Origin: Paraburkholderia dilworthii
Lineage (GTDB): Bacteria; Pseudomonadota; Gammaproteobacteria; Burkholderiales; Burkholderiaceae
DNA length: 64,000 nt
Direction: 5' to 3'
Assembly (NCBI RefSeq): GCF_000472525.1
Contig: NZ_AWZT01000017.1
Location: 1 to 64,000 of the forward strand
Shown: positions 25,798 through 35,295 of the stretch, one piece after another
How the letters are laid out: each line of letters opens with the position of its first letter
Numbering within the stretch: the stretch's first letter is position 1
Made by a program: the position numbers and the translations under genes
Notes under the pieces: generated by a model
Seen by the model: only the letters and a program-made list of their open reading frames with translations
What the model was told of the DNA's origin: nothing
The model's database searches: none

Positions 25798-26570
25798 GCT
25801 GCCTTCACCTCCGTCTGAATATCGAGTTCGCCACACAACGCGTGGAAGTAACCCGCAAAGTTAGGATCACTGCGAGCGCCAATCGGCGAGCGCGCGGCGA
25901 TGTCGATGTCGTAGATCTTCTTCACCTGCGAAGGCCGGCCGCCAAGTACGACGACGCGCTTCGATAAAGCCACCGCTTCGTCGATGTCGTGCGTGACCAG
26001 CACCACTGTCTTGTGAAACGTTTCGACCGCTTCCATCAACACGCCTTCCAGATACAGACGCGTCTGGTAGTCGAGCGCCGAAAACGGCTCGTCGAGCAGG
26101 ATGATGTCGGGATCGTTGATGAGCGTGCGGATCAACGCCACGCGCTGACGCATGCCGCCCGACAGCATGCGCGGATAGGCATTCTCGAAGCCCGCGAGGC
26201 CATACGTATTGAGGTATTCCATCGCCATGTCGCGTGCCTGCGCGGCAGGCATCTTCGAGAGTTCCGGTCCGATCAGCACGTTTTGCAGCACGGTGCGCCA
26301 CGGCAGCAGCAGGTCGCGCTGCATCATGTAGCCGACCTTGCCACGTAAGCCATCGACGCTTTGCCCGCGATAGACGATATCGCCGCTATCTGCTTCGAGC
26401 AGGCCGGCGATCACGTTGAACACCGTAGTTTTGCCGCAGCCCGAAGGCCCGATGATGCTGACGAAATCGCGCTCATGGATATCGAAGGTCAGACCGCCGA
26501 GCACGTCGACGGAGCCGAGTTTGTTCGAAAACGATTTACGGATGTTGCGTAACGCAAGTTGAATTGGCAT
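25794..26570 (-). CDS. ABC transporter ATP-binding protein, NitT/TauT type
   Basis: A 258-residue ATPase with Walker A GPSGCGKTT (41-49), signature LSGGMRQR (136-143), Walker B IILLDEP with Asp160-Glu161, and H-loop VTHDIDEA. Similarity is to SsuB/TauB-type subunits. It powers the importer whose permease gene overlaps it by 4 nt. It lies 51 nt downstream of the MFS gene in the same direction. Confidence 0.93.
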   Translation of the reverse strand: MPIQLALRNIRKSFSNKLGSVDVLGGLTFDIHERDFVSIIGPSGCGKTTVFNVIAGLLEADSGDIVYRGQSVDGLRGKVGYMMQRDLLLPWRTVLQNVLIGPELSKMPAAQARDMAMEYLNTYGLAGFENAYPRMLSGGMRQRVALIRTLINDPDIILLDEPFSALDYQTRLYLEGVLMEAVETFHKTVVLVTHDIDEAVALSKRVVVLGGRPSQVKKIYDIDIAARSPIGARSDPNFAGYFHALCGELDIQTEVKAA

Positions 26571-26621
26571 GTGTTCCTCGACGACGTTTCGGAATGCATT
26601 TGCGGCACACGGCGAATGGAA

Positions 26622-27935
26622 TCACGTGCCCCGCTGTGCGGCCAGGAAGCGCCGGCGCATCGGCTTGAGCACGGCAATGGCGAGCAGCGCGGTAACGATG
26701 TCGAGCGTGATCGCCGTCGAGAACACCGGCACCCAGCCTCCCGCGTGCTGGTGCATCAATGCGGCGAGGGGGCCGCCAAAGATCGAGCCGATCCCTTGCG
26801 AGATATACAGCCAGCCGTAGTTCTCGGTGGCGTGCCGCGTGCCGAAAGTGTCCGTGAGCGTCGACGGAAACAGCGAGAAGATTTCTCCCCAGCCGAAGAA
26901 CACGACGCCCGACAGCAGGACGAACAACACGGCGTTATCGCGCGTGAGCAGCCACAGCGCCATGGCCATGCCTTCGAGCGCGAACGCGAAAAACATCGTG
27001 TTCTCGCGTCCCACCTTGTCCGACACCCAGCCGAACAGCGGCCGCGTGAGCCCGTTCGTAAAGCGGTCGATCGTCAACGCCAGCGGCAACGCGGCCATGC
27101 CGAAGACGAGCACTTTGGTCACGCCGAAGTCGGCGGCGAAGGTGGCCATCTGCGAGGTGACCATCAGGCCCGACGTGGACATCATGGTCATCATCGCGAA
27201 CATCAGCCAGAAGAGTGGCGTCTTTAACGTCTGCGAAGGACGAAAATTCATGACCGTCGGCGCGCAAACCGAACCGGCGGAATCGGACGGAGCGGCGGCG
27301 TCGTGCGAAGGCGGCACCCGCAAACCTTGCGAAGCCAGCAGACCGACCACCGCGAACGCGATGCCGAACATCCACAGCGTGGCGTCGATGCCGCGCGCCT
27401 GTAGCGACGAGGCGATCGGAAATGTGGTGACGATCGCGCCCATGCCATAGCCGGCGGCGACCGCGCCCGCCGCGAAGCCACGATTGGCCGGGAACCAGCG
27501 CACCATCAGCCCCACCACGCCCACATATACGATGCCTGTGCCCAGCCCGCCGACCACACCGTAGGTCAGATAGAGCATCGGCGCGCTATGAACCTGCGAG
27601 GCCAGCACCCAGCTCAAGCCCGACATTACCGTGCCGATCGAGATCAGCATGCGCGGCCCGAAGCGGTCGATCAGCTTGCCCTGAAACGGCGAGAAAAACG
27701 TCTGCAAAATGATCAGCAGCGAAAACGTGACTTGCAGTTCAGGTAGCGCAACGCCGAGCTTCGCGGCGAGCGGTTTGGTCATCAGTGTCCATACATATTG
27801 CGGACTCGAAATCGCCATCATGCAGACGAGACCCAGCGCGAGCTGAAGCCAGCGGTTATGCGTCCTGCCCGACGAAGTGGCGCCGAGTTCCGCCGATGCG
27901 ATAGGTTGCAACGAAGATTGCAAGCGTGTGGTCAT
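26622..27935 (-). CDS. MFS transporter, oxalate:formate antiporter (OxlT-like) family
   Basis: A 437-residue carrier with 12 helices. The first helix region, CMMAISSPQYVWTLMTKPL, and the loop DRFGPRMLISIGTVMSGLSW are typical of the OxlT family, which exchanges dicarboxylates or other small acids. A long central loop (about residues 215-245) separates the halves. It sits between the gamma-glutamyltransferase-like gene and the ABC genes; it may import the substrate or export an acid product. The true substrate is unknown. Confidence 0.85.
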   Translation of the reverse strand: MTTRLQSSLQPIASAELGATSSGRTHNRWLQLALGLVCMMAISSPQYVWTLMTKPLAAKLGVALPELQVTFSLLIILQTFFSPFQGKLIDRFGPRMLISIGTVMSGLSWVLASQVHSAPMLYLTYGVVGGLGTGIVYVGVVGLMVRWFPANRGFAAGAVAAGYGMGAIVTTFPIASSLQARGIDATLWMFGIAFAVVGLLASQGLRVPPSHDAAAPSDSAGSVCAPTVMNFRPSQTLKTPLFWLMFAMMTMMSTSGLMVTSQMATFAADFGVTKVLVFGMAALPLALTIDRFTNGLTRPLFGWVSDKVGRENTMFFAFALEGMAMALWLLTRDNAVLFVLLSGVVFFGWGEIFSLFPSTLTDTFGTRHATENYGWLYISQGIGSIFGGPLAALMHQHAGGWVPVFSTAITLDIVTALLAIAVLKPMRRRFLAAQRGT

Positions 27936-28046
27936 GGTGACTCCATTTACTGAGCGAATGCCTGCCGGCGACCGGCAGACGTGCAGCGTCCTCCGGGCCT
28001 CGAAGGCCGGACCTGCAATCTGATTGAAAAAAGCGCGCGTGTGCGT

Positions 28047-29687
28047 CTACCAGCCCGCGGCTGCCCCGTCACTGCGCGGGTCGTAGCCCGCTTCGATCGA
28101 TCCATCGGGATACCGAACGATTGCGCCGGCATGCCCCATTGCTTCGTCATAGACCTGCATCGTCTCGACTTCATGGCCGAGCGCCTCGAGCCGCGCGACG
28201 GTGCCCGGCGCGAAACGCGCTTCGAGCTTGAGCGTGTCGGTCGACTGGCCCCAGGTACGGCCCAGCAGCCAACGCGGCGCGTCGATCGCGGCTTGCGGAT
28301 TCCAGCCGAACGTCGCGATACGCGAGAACACCGCGCTTTGAGATTGCGGCTGACCGTCGCCGCCCATGTTGCCGTAGACCATCGTGCGGCCGTCGGCAAA
28401 ACGTGCGAGCGCCGGGTTCAGCGTATGAAAAGGCCGGCGCAGCGGCATCAGCGGATTTCGCGCGCGCTCGTCGAGCGAGAAGCTGCACCCGCGGTTCTGC
28501 CAGTTGATGCCCGACTTCGCCAGCACGATCCCGCTGCCGAACTCGTGATAGATACTCTGGATGAAGCTCACCGCGACGCCGTTGCTGTCGGTCACGCCGA
28601 GCCACACGGTATCGCCCGGCCCGCGGCCGGTGCCCCACGGCGCGGCTTGCGTGAGCGACACTTGCGCGGCCATTGCGTCGAGCACGGCCGGCTTCAACAG
28701 TTCACGCGGATCGACGCGCATGTGATCCGGATCGGTGATCTCGGCATCTCGTACGGCGAACGCGAGCTTGGTTGCTTCGACGCACGCATGCACGAATTCG
28801 GGACCCAGCGGGTCCATGTCCTTCGTCAGCACGCGATCGAGAATGCCTAAAATAAGCAGCGACACCAGCCCTTGCGTCGGCGGCGGCATGTTGTAGATCG
28901 TACCCAGCGAGTGCTCAAGCGCTAGCGGCGTTCGCAGGCGCGCCTCGTGCCGTTCAAGATCCGGGAGACTTAGCAGCGAGCCGGCCGCCTGAAGATCGCT
29001 CGCGATGCTACGTGCGAGGTCGCCGCGATAGAAGTCGTCAAAGCCTGCGTCGGCCAGACGTTCGAGCGTGGCGGCAAGACGCGGGGAAACGAAGCGCTCG
29101 CCGGTGAGGGGCACGCGAGCGCCGTGCAGAAAGGTCTCGGTGAAACCCGCGACCGGCCGCAGTTCGCCCAGGCGGCTTTCGACACACTGCGAGTGGCTTC
29201 GCGTGACCGGCACGCCCTGCTTCGCGTAATGGATCGCGTCTTCAAGCAGGCGTTTGACCGGCAGCCTGCCGCCGAGCGTTTCAGCCGACCAGCGATACGC
29301 GCGCTGCCAGCCAGACACCGTGCCGGCCACCGTATTGGCTGCGAGTGGGCCGCGCACCGGAATGGCCGACAGCCCGCGCGAACGGTATTCGTCGATGGTC
29401 GCGGCCAGCGCCGCCGCGCCACACGCTTCGATGCCGACCGGCTCTGCGCCGGGACGCGAGATCAGCCAGAAGCCATCTCCGCCAATGCTGTTCATGTGCG
29501 GATAGACGACCGCAATCGTCGCGGCCGCGGTAATCATCGCTTCGACGGCGTTGCCGCCCTCACGCATGATCGCGAGAGCGCTCTGTGCGGCGAGTGCGTG
29601 AGGCGCGACCGCCATGCCGCGGGTTCCGCGGCTCGGGCTTAGGAATTCGGAAGGCATCGGATGCGCGGGGCTTTTGCTTGTATACAT
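28047..29687 (-). CDS. Gamma-glutamyltransferase family enzyme
   Basis: A 546-residue N-terminal-nucleophile hydrolase. The family start (GMAVAPHALAAQSALAIMREGGNAVEA) and Pro-His-Met-Asn-Ser-Ile-Gly-Gly-Asp loop are present. Thr360 in GDTVWLG would be the nucleophile freed by autocleavage into large and small chains. The glycine pair near the end of the small subunit (NMGGDGQPQ) completes the active site. No signal peptide is seen, so it is probably cytoplasmic, unlike classical periplasmic GGT. ATG 29687 is preferred to 29711. With an importer and amidase downstream, the cluster may degrade a gamma-glutamyl or other amide compound (inference). Confidence 0.85.
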   Translation of the reverse strand: MYTSKSPAHPMPSEFLSPSRGTRGMAVAPHALAAQSALAIMREGGNAVEAMITAAATIAVVYPHMNSIGGDGFWLISRPGAEPVGIEACGAAALAATIDEYRSRGLSAIPVRGPLAANTVAGTVSGWQRAYRWSAETLGGRLPVKRLLEDAIHYAKQGVPVTRSHSQCVESRLGELRPVAGFTETFLHGARVPLTGERFVSPRLAATLERLADAGFDDFYRGDLARSIASDLQAAGSLLSLPDLERHEARLRTPLALEHSLGTIYNMPPPTQGLVSLLILGILDRVLTKDMDPLGPEFVHACVEATKLAFAVRDAEITDPDHMRVDPRELLKPAVLDAMAAQVSLTQAAPWGTGRGPGDTVWLGVTDSNGVAVSFIQSIYHEFGSGIVLAKSGINWQNRGCSFSLDERARNPLMPLRRPFHTLNPALARFADGRTMVYGNMGGDGQPQSQSAVFSRIATFGWNPQAAIDAPRWLLGRTWGQSTDTLKLEARFAPGTVARLEALGHEVETMQVYDEAMGHAGAIVRYPDGSIEAGYDPRSDGAAAGW

Positions 29688-29785
29688 GGCCAGTGTATAT
29701 GCGAATACCATGCCAACGTGCAGAGTCCCCGCAAAGGCCGAGTGCGGAGGGCGCTTAAGAAATGCGGACTCCCGAATGCGTGTTA

Positions 29786-30532
29786 CTAGATGGTGCCCCG
29801 CAACCTCGGTGGTGCATACGGGGCACTGTGAGGCTCCGATGCGGTGCGGGCGCGTTGCAGGCGCTCGGTGGTCAGTGTCCGCACCTCTGCCCTGCTTCCT
29901 TCTATGTGCCGGCCCAACAACTCGACAGCACGGTCGGCGGCAAGATCGCGGATGGCGGCGAGAATCGCAATGTGTTCGTCGTAGGTGTCGTTGATGCAGT
30001 CGCCGTATACGAGGTCGAGCCGCCGCACCACGCGGATGCGGTCGGTCACGCGCTGCATTGCGGCGCTCAACTCTGCATTGCCGGCGGCGACGACAAGCGC
30101 CTGGTGGAAGGCTTCGTCGAGCGCCACCATCTCCCGGCCGTCGCGAACGCGCTGCGCGTGAGGGACGCTCCAGATGCGGTCGAGCCGCTCCAGCATCTGC
30201 GACGCCGTGGCGGACAGAGCGCCGTCCGCGTCAAAGAGCCGGGTCACAGAAAACGTTTCTATCAGCTTGCGCATTTCGTATAGATCGTCAAAGCGCTTGA
30301 AGTCGATCGGCACGACTTCCCAGCCGCCGCGCACATAGCCGCGCATCAAACCATCGCTTTGAAGACGTTGCAGCGCCTCGCGTGCCGGTGTGCGCGAAAC
30401 GCCGAAGCGATCGGCGATGCTGCCTTCGGTCATACGATCGCCAGGAAGCAGGCGCATGTCGAAGATATCGTCCCGCACGCTGAAGTAAACATGGTCAGCG
30501 CGCGATGAGGGTGAGCGGGTTGTGTCTTTCAC
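29786..30532 (-). CDS. GntR-family regulator with FCD domain
   Basis: 248 residues. The N-terminal winged helix (about 15-80, LLPGDRMTEGSIADRFGVSRTPAREALQRLQSDGLM) is followed by an all-helical FadR-type effector domain with His and Asp residues suited to metal binding (EAFHQALV, YDEHIAILAAI). It lies upstream of and in line with the GGT-like, MFS, ABC and amidase genes, and is most likely their ligand-responsive repressor. There is a 98-nt gap to the GGT-like gene. Confidence 0.9.
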   Translation of the reverse strand: MKDTTRSPSSRADHVYFSVRDDIFDMRLLPGDRMTEGSIADRFGVSRTPAREALQRLQSDGLMRGYVRGGWEVVPIDFKRFDDLYEMRKLIETFSVTRLFDADGALSATASQMLERLDRIWSVPHAQRVRDGREMVALDEAFHQALVVAAGNAELSAAMQRVTDRIRVVRRLDLVYGDCINDTYDEHIAILAAIRDLAADRAVELLGRHIEGSRAEVRTLTTERLQRARTASEPHSAPYAPPRLRGTI

Positions 30533-30797
30533 GCGGGAGCCTGGAATTAACAGATCTTTCGGCAGTGACTATCGGTCACCGTCAAAACATCCGTCAACAG
30601 AAATTTAGCTTGCCGGCGTCACTGGCGAACCCGCCATGCCAAGGATCCACATGCTGGTCTCACGTGTCACGGCTCCCCCGTTGCTTACAGTTTTCCACGA
30701 TCGGCAGCCAGAATGGGAATCATGTTCCAGCTGTTCGCGATAACCTGATCGGCTGCACCGAAATGGGTCTCAAGGTGGACCTCATCCACCCGGTCGA

Positions 30798-32174
30798 TCA
30801 CCGGCTATCTGCCAGTTGACTTTGCGCAGGTTTGAACAGACTGATCTCGCAACCGACGTCTGGGTCGTGGAAAGACAGGATCATGCCGTGCATGCCGGCC
30901 ACGGCGGTCGCAAGACTGAGCCCCAGGCCGCTGCCGGGCGTATGACGGCTCGCCTCTCCACGATAGAAACGGCGCAGGACGGCATCGCGCTCGCTCGGTG
31001 CGATGCCGGGTCCATCATCGCGTACGGTCACGCCGGATCCTCGTTCGTCGTGCCACAGCGTCACCTGCACGGCTCCGCCATGCGGTGCAAACTTGACGGC
31101 GTTCTCCACCAGATTGGCCAGCGCCTCGAATAGCAGATTCGGATCTCCCTGGATTTCCAGCGGGCCGGACACAGTGCGCGCGAGTTTAAATGCGATCTGC
31201 TTGTCTTCGGCAGTCGGTTCGTAGAATTCGAAAACGTCATCGGCGATAGCGGCCAGATCGACCGCAGTGAAACCCGCGCGGCGCACTCCGCTTTCAATTT
31301 CAGATATCCGCATCAACGCATTGAAGGTGCGCAAAAGGCCGGCGGTTTCAAGAATGGCTTCCTCGATCGCCGCGCGATATTCCGGCTCCGTTGTGGCGCG
31401 CCGTTGTGCCCGTTCGAGGCCGCCCAGCATGCGTGTAAGCGGCGTACGCAGATCGTGCGCGATCGCATCGCACACCCCTTTGACCTCGCTCATCAGGCGC
31501 TCGATTTCGTCGAGCATCCTGTTCACCACGCCAACGAGACGATCCACGTCGTCGCGTTTCGAATGCACTGGCAAACGCCTGCTGAGGTTGCCGGCGACGA
31601 TTTCCTCGATCGATGCGGTCACCGCATCCAGGCGCCGCATCGCCGAGATGCCAATCAGGCTCGCGCCGATCAGGCCGATCACAAGCGTGATCATTGCGGT
31701 GGAAAGCAGCGCTTGCACCAGTTCGTCGTCGAAGTGGTCGACCTCGAGGGTGTCCTGGCATTGCAAAGCGATGCGGCTATCAGCCACGTGCGCGGCGATG
31801 CATCGGCCGGGCGGGTGACCCGCCACATTTGCGAGGCTCATCGAAAAAGGCTTGTCGAATACGGGGATCGCCGGCCGATCGCCCGCATAGCCGCCGGCAA
31901 GATGTTTGCCGCTGGCTTCGAAGAGGCCGAAGGGACGCTGGTGGCGCGGATCGAACCGGTTCTGATGTTCGAATCGGGCGGCCAGCTCATCGGGCGCTTC
32001 ACGCTTCAACTCTGCGTGCTCACGAATCAGCCAGTCGTCGATGCGTTCCTGTTCAAAGCCGGTGATCTCGCGATACAGGTACCCGAACAGCAGCATTGCG
32101 ATCACGCCGAACAGCACGAGAAACAGTGTGGCGAGGCGAAAGCCGGTGGTGCGGTGCAGTTCAGTCAGGCGCAT
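30798..32174 (-). CDS. Sensor histidine kinase, second two-component system
   Basis: 458 residues. Membrane segments lie at about 13-35 and 155-178, with a periplasmic part of about 118 residues between them. That part contains two Cys (125 and 139) near the second segment, a possible redox or metal feature. A HAMP linker is followed by His240 in IAHDLRTPL, then an N box, DDGPGIA and GSGLGLSLA. It overlaps its regulator gene by 14 nt. The kinase core is close to that of the kinase at 9195. It probably senses envelope stress or a pump substrate. Confidence 0.93.
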   Translation of the reverse strand: MRLTELHRTTGFRLATLFLVLFGVIAMLLFGYLYREITGFEQERIDDWLIREHAELKREAPDELAARFEHQNRFDPRHQRPFGLFEASGKHLAGGYAGDRPAIPVFDKPFSMSLANVAGHPPGRCIAAHVADSRIALQCQDTLEVDHFDDELVQALLSTAMITLVIGLIGASLIGISAMRRLDAVTASIEEIVAGNLSRRLPVHSKRDDVDRLVGVVNRMLDEIERLMSEVKGVCDAIAHDLRTPLTRMLGGLERAQRRATTEPEYRAAIEEAILETAGLLRTFNALMRISEIESGVRRAGFTAVDLAAIADDVFEFYEPTAEDKQIAFKLARTVSGPLEIQGDPNLLFEALANLVENAVKFAPHGGAVQVTLWHDERGSGVTVRDDGPGIAPSERDAVLRRFYRGEASRHTPGSGLGLSLATAVAGMHGMILSFHDPDVGCEISLFKPAQSQLADSR

Positions 32175-32844
32175 GTAGCATGTACCCTGAACCGCGCACT
32201 GTGTCGATCATCGGAGCCGTCCCGTCCGGGTCGAGCTTCTTTCTGAGGCGGCTGATGTGCACGTCGATCACGTTGGTGCGCTCGTCGAGCCTGTAGTCCC
32301 ATACCGCTTCGAACAGCATGGTGCGGCTCACCACCTGGCCTTCGTGCTGCATCAGGTATTCGAGCAGCCGGTACTCGCGCGGCAGCAGCGGTACGGGGCG
32401 GCCAGCGCGGGTCACCTCGCGTTTAAGCGGATCGAGGCGCAGCCCGCCGACCAGGTACTCGTGCACACCGGGGGCCGTCTCGCGACGGCGCATCAACGCA
32501 TCGAGCCGCGCGGTCAGTTCGATGAACTCAAACGGCTTGGTCAGATAGTCGTCTCCGCCGGCGCGCAAACCGCGTACACGTTCGTCGACCGCGGACAGCG
32601 CGCTCAGGATCAGCACCGGCGTCAGCACGCCGGCGCTGCGCAATGCCGACAGCATGCCGAGCCCTTCGAGGCCGCCCGGCAACATACGATCGAGCACGAT
32701 AGCGTCATAACTGTTGGCGACCGCAAGCATCAAACCGTCGCGGCCGGTGCTCGCGGTTTCAACGTTGCAGCCGTGATCGGTGAGCGCTTCAACGATCTCC
32801 GCGAGAGTGTGCTCGTCGTCCTCGACGACCAAAACTTTCGACAT
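32161..32844 (-). CDS. OmpR-family response regulator, second two-component system
   Basis: 227 residues. The receiver has Asp9/Asp10, acceptor Asp52 in VLDRMLPG, and Lys in LTKPF. The winged-helix domain has LPREYRLLEYLMQHEGQVVSRTML and NVIDVHISRLRKKL. ATG 32844 is chosen for the canonical MSKVLVVEDDE start; the frame is open further upstream without similarity. It is a close paralogue of the regulator at 8522, so both may recognise the same paired half-sites. Its own promoter candidate is at 32925-32978. Confidence 0.94.
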   Translation of the reverse strand: MSKVLVVEDDEHTLAEIVEALTDHGCNVETASTGRDGLMLAVANSYDAIVLDRMLPGGLEGLGMLSALRSAGVLTPVLILSALSAVDERVRGLRAGGDDYLTKPFEFIELTARLDALMRRRETAPGVHEYLVGGLRLDPLKREVTRAGRPVPLLPREYRLLEYLMQHEGQVVSRTMLFEAVWDYRLDERTNVIDVHISRLRKKLDPDGTAPMIDTVRGSGYMLHAPD

Positions 32845-32924
32845 GCCTTTTTTCCAGAAATAAGAGAGCGTCGAACCTTCGTTAGCCGGCCGTTTTACAC
32901 TACGCTCGTACCTACGATGTCTGT

Positions 32925-32978
32925 AGTATGCCGTGCGAAGCGGTACAGGCGTTTCGCGCAAACATGAAAAAAATTTAA
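32925..32978 (-). promoter_or_regulatory. Candidate paired half-site promoter of the second two-component operon
   Basis: On the minus strand: TTAA (32978-32975), six bases, TTCATGT (from 32968), and -10-like CATACT at 32930-32925, exactly 48 nt after the first half-site base. The predicted leader is about 75 nt. The same site lies 19 nt before the divergent regulator gene at 32997 and could affect it too. Confidence 0.45.
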
Positions 32979-32996
32979 TGTAAGCCTCGATTGCGC

Positions 32997-33674
32997 ATGC
33001 GAATCCTGCTGATCGAAGACGATATGCGCGCCAGCCGCTTTCTGGCGCGTGGCCTGACCGAGAGCGGTCTGATTGTCGACACGGTGGCCGACGGCGCGAC
33101 CGGGCTCGCCTATGGGCGCGAGGGCATCTATGACGTCATCGTCACTGATCGGCGCTTGCCGGCGCTCGACGGCCTGGTCCTCGTCCAGCAGTTGCGCGCC
33201 GGTGGGGATACGACGCCAGTGCTGATGCTGTCGGCCGTCGGCGGTCTGAACGACCGCGTAGAGGCGATTCGCGCCGGTTGCGACGACTATCTCGTGAAGC
33301 CGTATGCCTTCATCGAAGCGCTGGCAAGAATCGAGGCGCTCGCGCGGCGCGCCGATCGTACCAGGATCAGCGATCGGCTCGAATGTGCTGACCTGGTGCT
33401 CGATACTCGGGCGCGCACTGCAAGCCGCTGCGGACGCGATCTGCGCGTGCAGCATCGCGAATTCCTGTTGCTCGAGTGTCTCGCGCGCCGCGCGGGGCAG
33501 GTCGTCACCCGAAGCATGTTGCTCGAAGCCGCATGGCATTACGATTTCGAGCCGCGCGGCAACATCATCGATATGCACATGCATCGGCTGCGGGCGAAGG
33601 TCGATCGTGATTTTCCCGTGGCGCTGATTCAAACGGTGGTCGGCGCGGGATATATGCTGAACCCGGCGCCCTGA
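32997..33674 (+). CDS. Orphan OmpR-family response regulator
   Basis: 225 residues. The receiver is complete (Asp8/Asp9 pair, acceptor Asp51 in IVTDRRLP, Lys in LVKPY), and the winged-helix domain has QHREFLLLECLARRAGQVVTRSML and NIIDMHMHRLRAKV. It is more like CusR/CopR-type regulators than its neighbour at 32161. ATG 32997 gives the usual MRILLIEDD start; TTG 32991 is also in frame. No kinase gene is adjacent in its direction. It may take phosphate from the divergent kinase. It lies directly upstream of the second RND operon. Confidence 0.9.
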   Translation: MRILLIEDDMRASRFLARGLTESGLIVDTVADGATGLAYGREGIYDVIVTDRRLPALDGLVLVQQLRAGGDTTPVLMLSAVGGLNDRVEAIRAGCDDYLVKPYAFIEALARIEALARRADRTRISDRLECADLVLDTRARTASRCGRDLRVQHREFLLLECLARRAGQVVTRSMLLEAAWHYDFEPRGNIIDMHMHRLRAKVDRDFPVALIQTVVGAGYMLNPAP

Positions 33675-33733
33675 CACGCGCTGCAAGCCAGGAAGCCCCG
33701 GCCGCGCGCCCCGCCGTGGCATGTTGTACTGCA

Positions 33734-33787
33734 TTAAATTATTTTAACCAATGGGCGAAAGCGCCGACAGGACGGGCCAGCTAAGCT
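33734..33787 (+). promoter_or_regulatory. Candidate paired half-site promoter of the second RND operon
   Basis: TTAA at 33734-33737, six bases, TTAA at 33744-33747, and -10-like TAAGCT at 33782-33787, 48 nt after the first half-site base. GCATTAAATT and CTAAGCTGGCGACA recur at the same 50-nt spacing at 7895-7958. The predicted leader is about 25 nt before ATG 33817. Confidence 0.5.
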
Positions 33788-33816
33788 GGCGACATATCCT
33801 TGTTAGGGTTTCTTCC

Positions 33817-35295
33817 ATGTCAGGGCTGTCCCGTTCCACACGGTTGGCGCGCACCGTGAGTCCTCTTCCGTGCCTTTCCTGGGTGCGCGCCGCGTTATGC
33901 GCGCTCGGCCTCGCGGTGCTCGCCGGCTGCTCGCTTGTGCCTGCCTATCGACGGCCGGGTGCACCGCTCACGCAATCCTTCGACGGGGCGGCCGGTGGGT
34001 CGCTCGGCGCTACGGTGCCAGTCAGAAGCGGCTGGTGGCGCGAGTATCAGGACCCCGCGCTCGACGCGCTCGTCGATCGCAGCATTCGCAATAACTTCAC
34101 GCTGGCGTCCGCGATTGCTAGCGTCGAACAGGCTCGGGGCAACGCCGAAATAGCCGGTGCGCCGCAGTATCCGTCGCTGTCGCTCGGCGGCGCGTTCGAT
34201 CGCAGCCATCAGGGACGTGGCTCGACCACGAAAACCCAGAGCCTGTTCGCCGAAGCGAGTTACGAGGTGGACTTCTGGGGCTTCCACGCCGCCAATGCCA
34301 GCGCCGCGGACCTGCTCGCGCGCGCGTCCGCGTTCGACCGCGACACGGTCGCGCTGACGCTGACCGCATCGGTCACCGACACCTATTTTCAGGTGCAGAG
34401 CCTGCGCCGCCGGCTCGCGCTTGCGCGTTCGATATCCGACGACGCTGCGCACATTCTGCAATTGCTGCTCGCACAGCAGCAGGCGGGCGTCGCGACCGAA
34501 TTGCAGGTGCAGCAGCAGCGCAACGCGCTCGCCACTTTCCAGGCGGCTGAGCCGGCGCTGCAACAGCAGCTCGACACCAACATTCATGCGCTTGCGGTGC
34601 TTGTGGGCACTGCCCCTGAACAATTTACCGTCAGCGATGCCGCGCTCGCCGACATTCCGATTCCCCAACCGCGCCCCAATCTGCCCGCGAGCCTGCTGGA
34701 AACGCGCCCCGACATCCGTTCGAAGGAAGCGCAGTTGCAGTCGGCGAATCAGAGTGTCGGCGCGGCGCGCGCGGCCTTTCTGCCGAACATCTTACTGACC
34801 GCGGACGGCGGGCTCAGCAGCAGGTCACTGTCGCATTTCCTGTCGAGCCCGTTTGCCAGTCTCGCCACTTCGCTGGCGGCGCCAATCCTGGATGGCGGCG
34901 CGCTGCGTGGCCAGTTGCACGTGACCCAGGCGAGCGAAGCGAAGGGCGTCGCGGATTACAGGCAAGCCGTCATAACCGCGCTGGAGGACGTGGAGGACTC
35001 ACTCACGGCGGCGCAACAGCAGCAGCTCGCCGAAGCCGCAGACCAGGACGCCGCCGACGCCGCCCGCAAAGCCGCCACGCTCGCGCAAGCCCAGTACAAG
35101 CTCGGCACTGTCGACTTCCTGACCGTGCTCGACGCCCAACGCGCGCTGTATCAGTCCGAAGACACGCTGGTGCAGGCGCGGCTCGCGCGCCTGCAAGCGT
35201 CCGTAAGCCTTTTTCGCGCGTTCGGCGGCGGCTTCGGCGTGACCGACGATAGCGATAGCAGCGCCGCCTCCACCTCTACGTCATCCCGCTCATGA
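33817..35295 (+). CDS. RND efflux outer-membrane lipoprotein (NodT family), second pump
   Basis: A 492-residue outer-membrane channel lipoprotein with lipobox LAGC (Cys38). Two TolC-like repeats follow, with Gln-rich coiled helices (LLAQQQAGVATELQVQQQRNAL) and a Ser-rich C-terminal tail. ATG 33817 follows TTAGGG and fits the signal sequence; an earlier ATG at 33751 would add residues without similarity. It is the first gene of a three-gene operon, each gene overlapping the next by ATGA. Confidence 0.9.
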   Translation: MSGLSRSTRLARTVSPLPCLSWVRAALCALGLAVLAGCSLVPAYRRPGAPLTQSFDGAAGGSLGATVPVRSGWWREYQDPALDALVDRSIRNNFTLASAIASVEQARGNAEIAGAPQYPSLSLGGAFDRSHQGRGSTTKTQSLFAEASYEVDFWGFHAANASAADLLARASAFDRDTVALTLTASVTDTYFQVQSLRRRLALARSISDDAAHILQLLLAQQQAGVATELQVQQQRNALATFQAAEPALQQQLDTNIHALAVLVGTAPEQFTVSDAALADIPIPQPRPNLPASLLETRPDIRSKEAQLQSANQSVGAARAAFLPNILLTADGGLSSRSLSHFLSSPFASLATSLAAPILDGGALRGQLHVTQASEAKGVADYRQAVITALEDVEDSLTAAQQQQLAEAADQDAADAARKAATLAQAQYKLGTVDFLTVLDAQRALYQSEDTLVQARLARLQASVSLFRAFGGGFGVTDDSDSSAASTSTSSRS

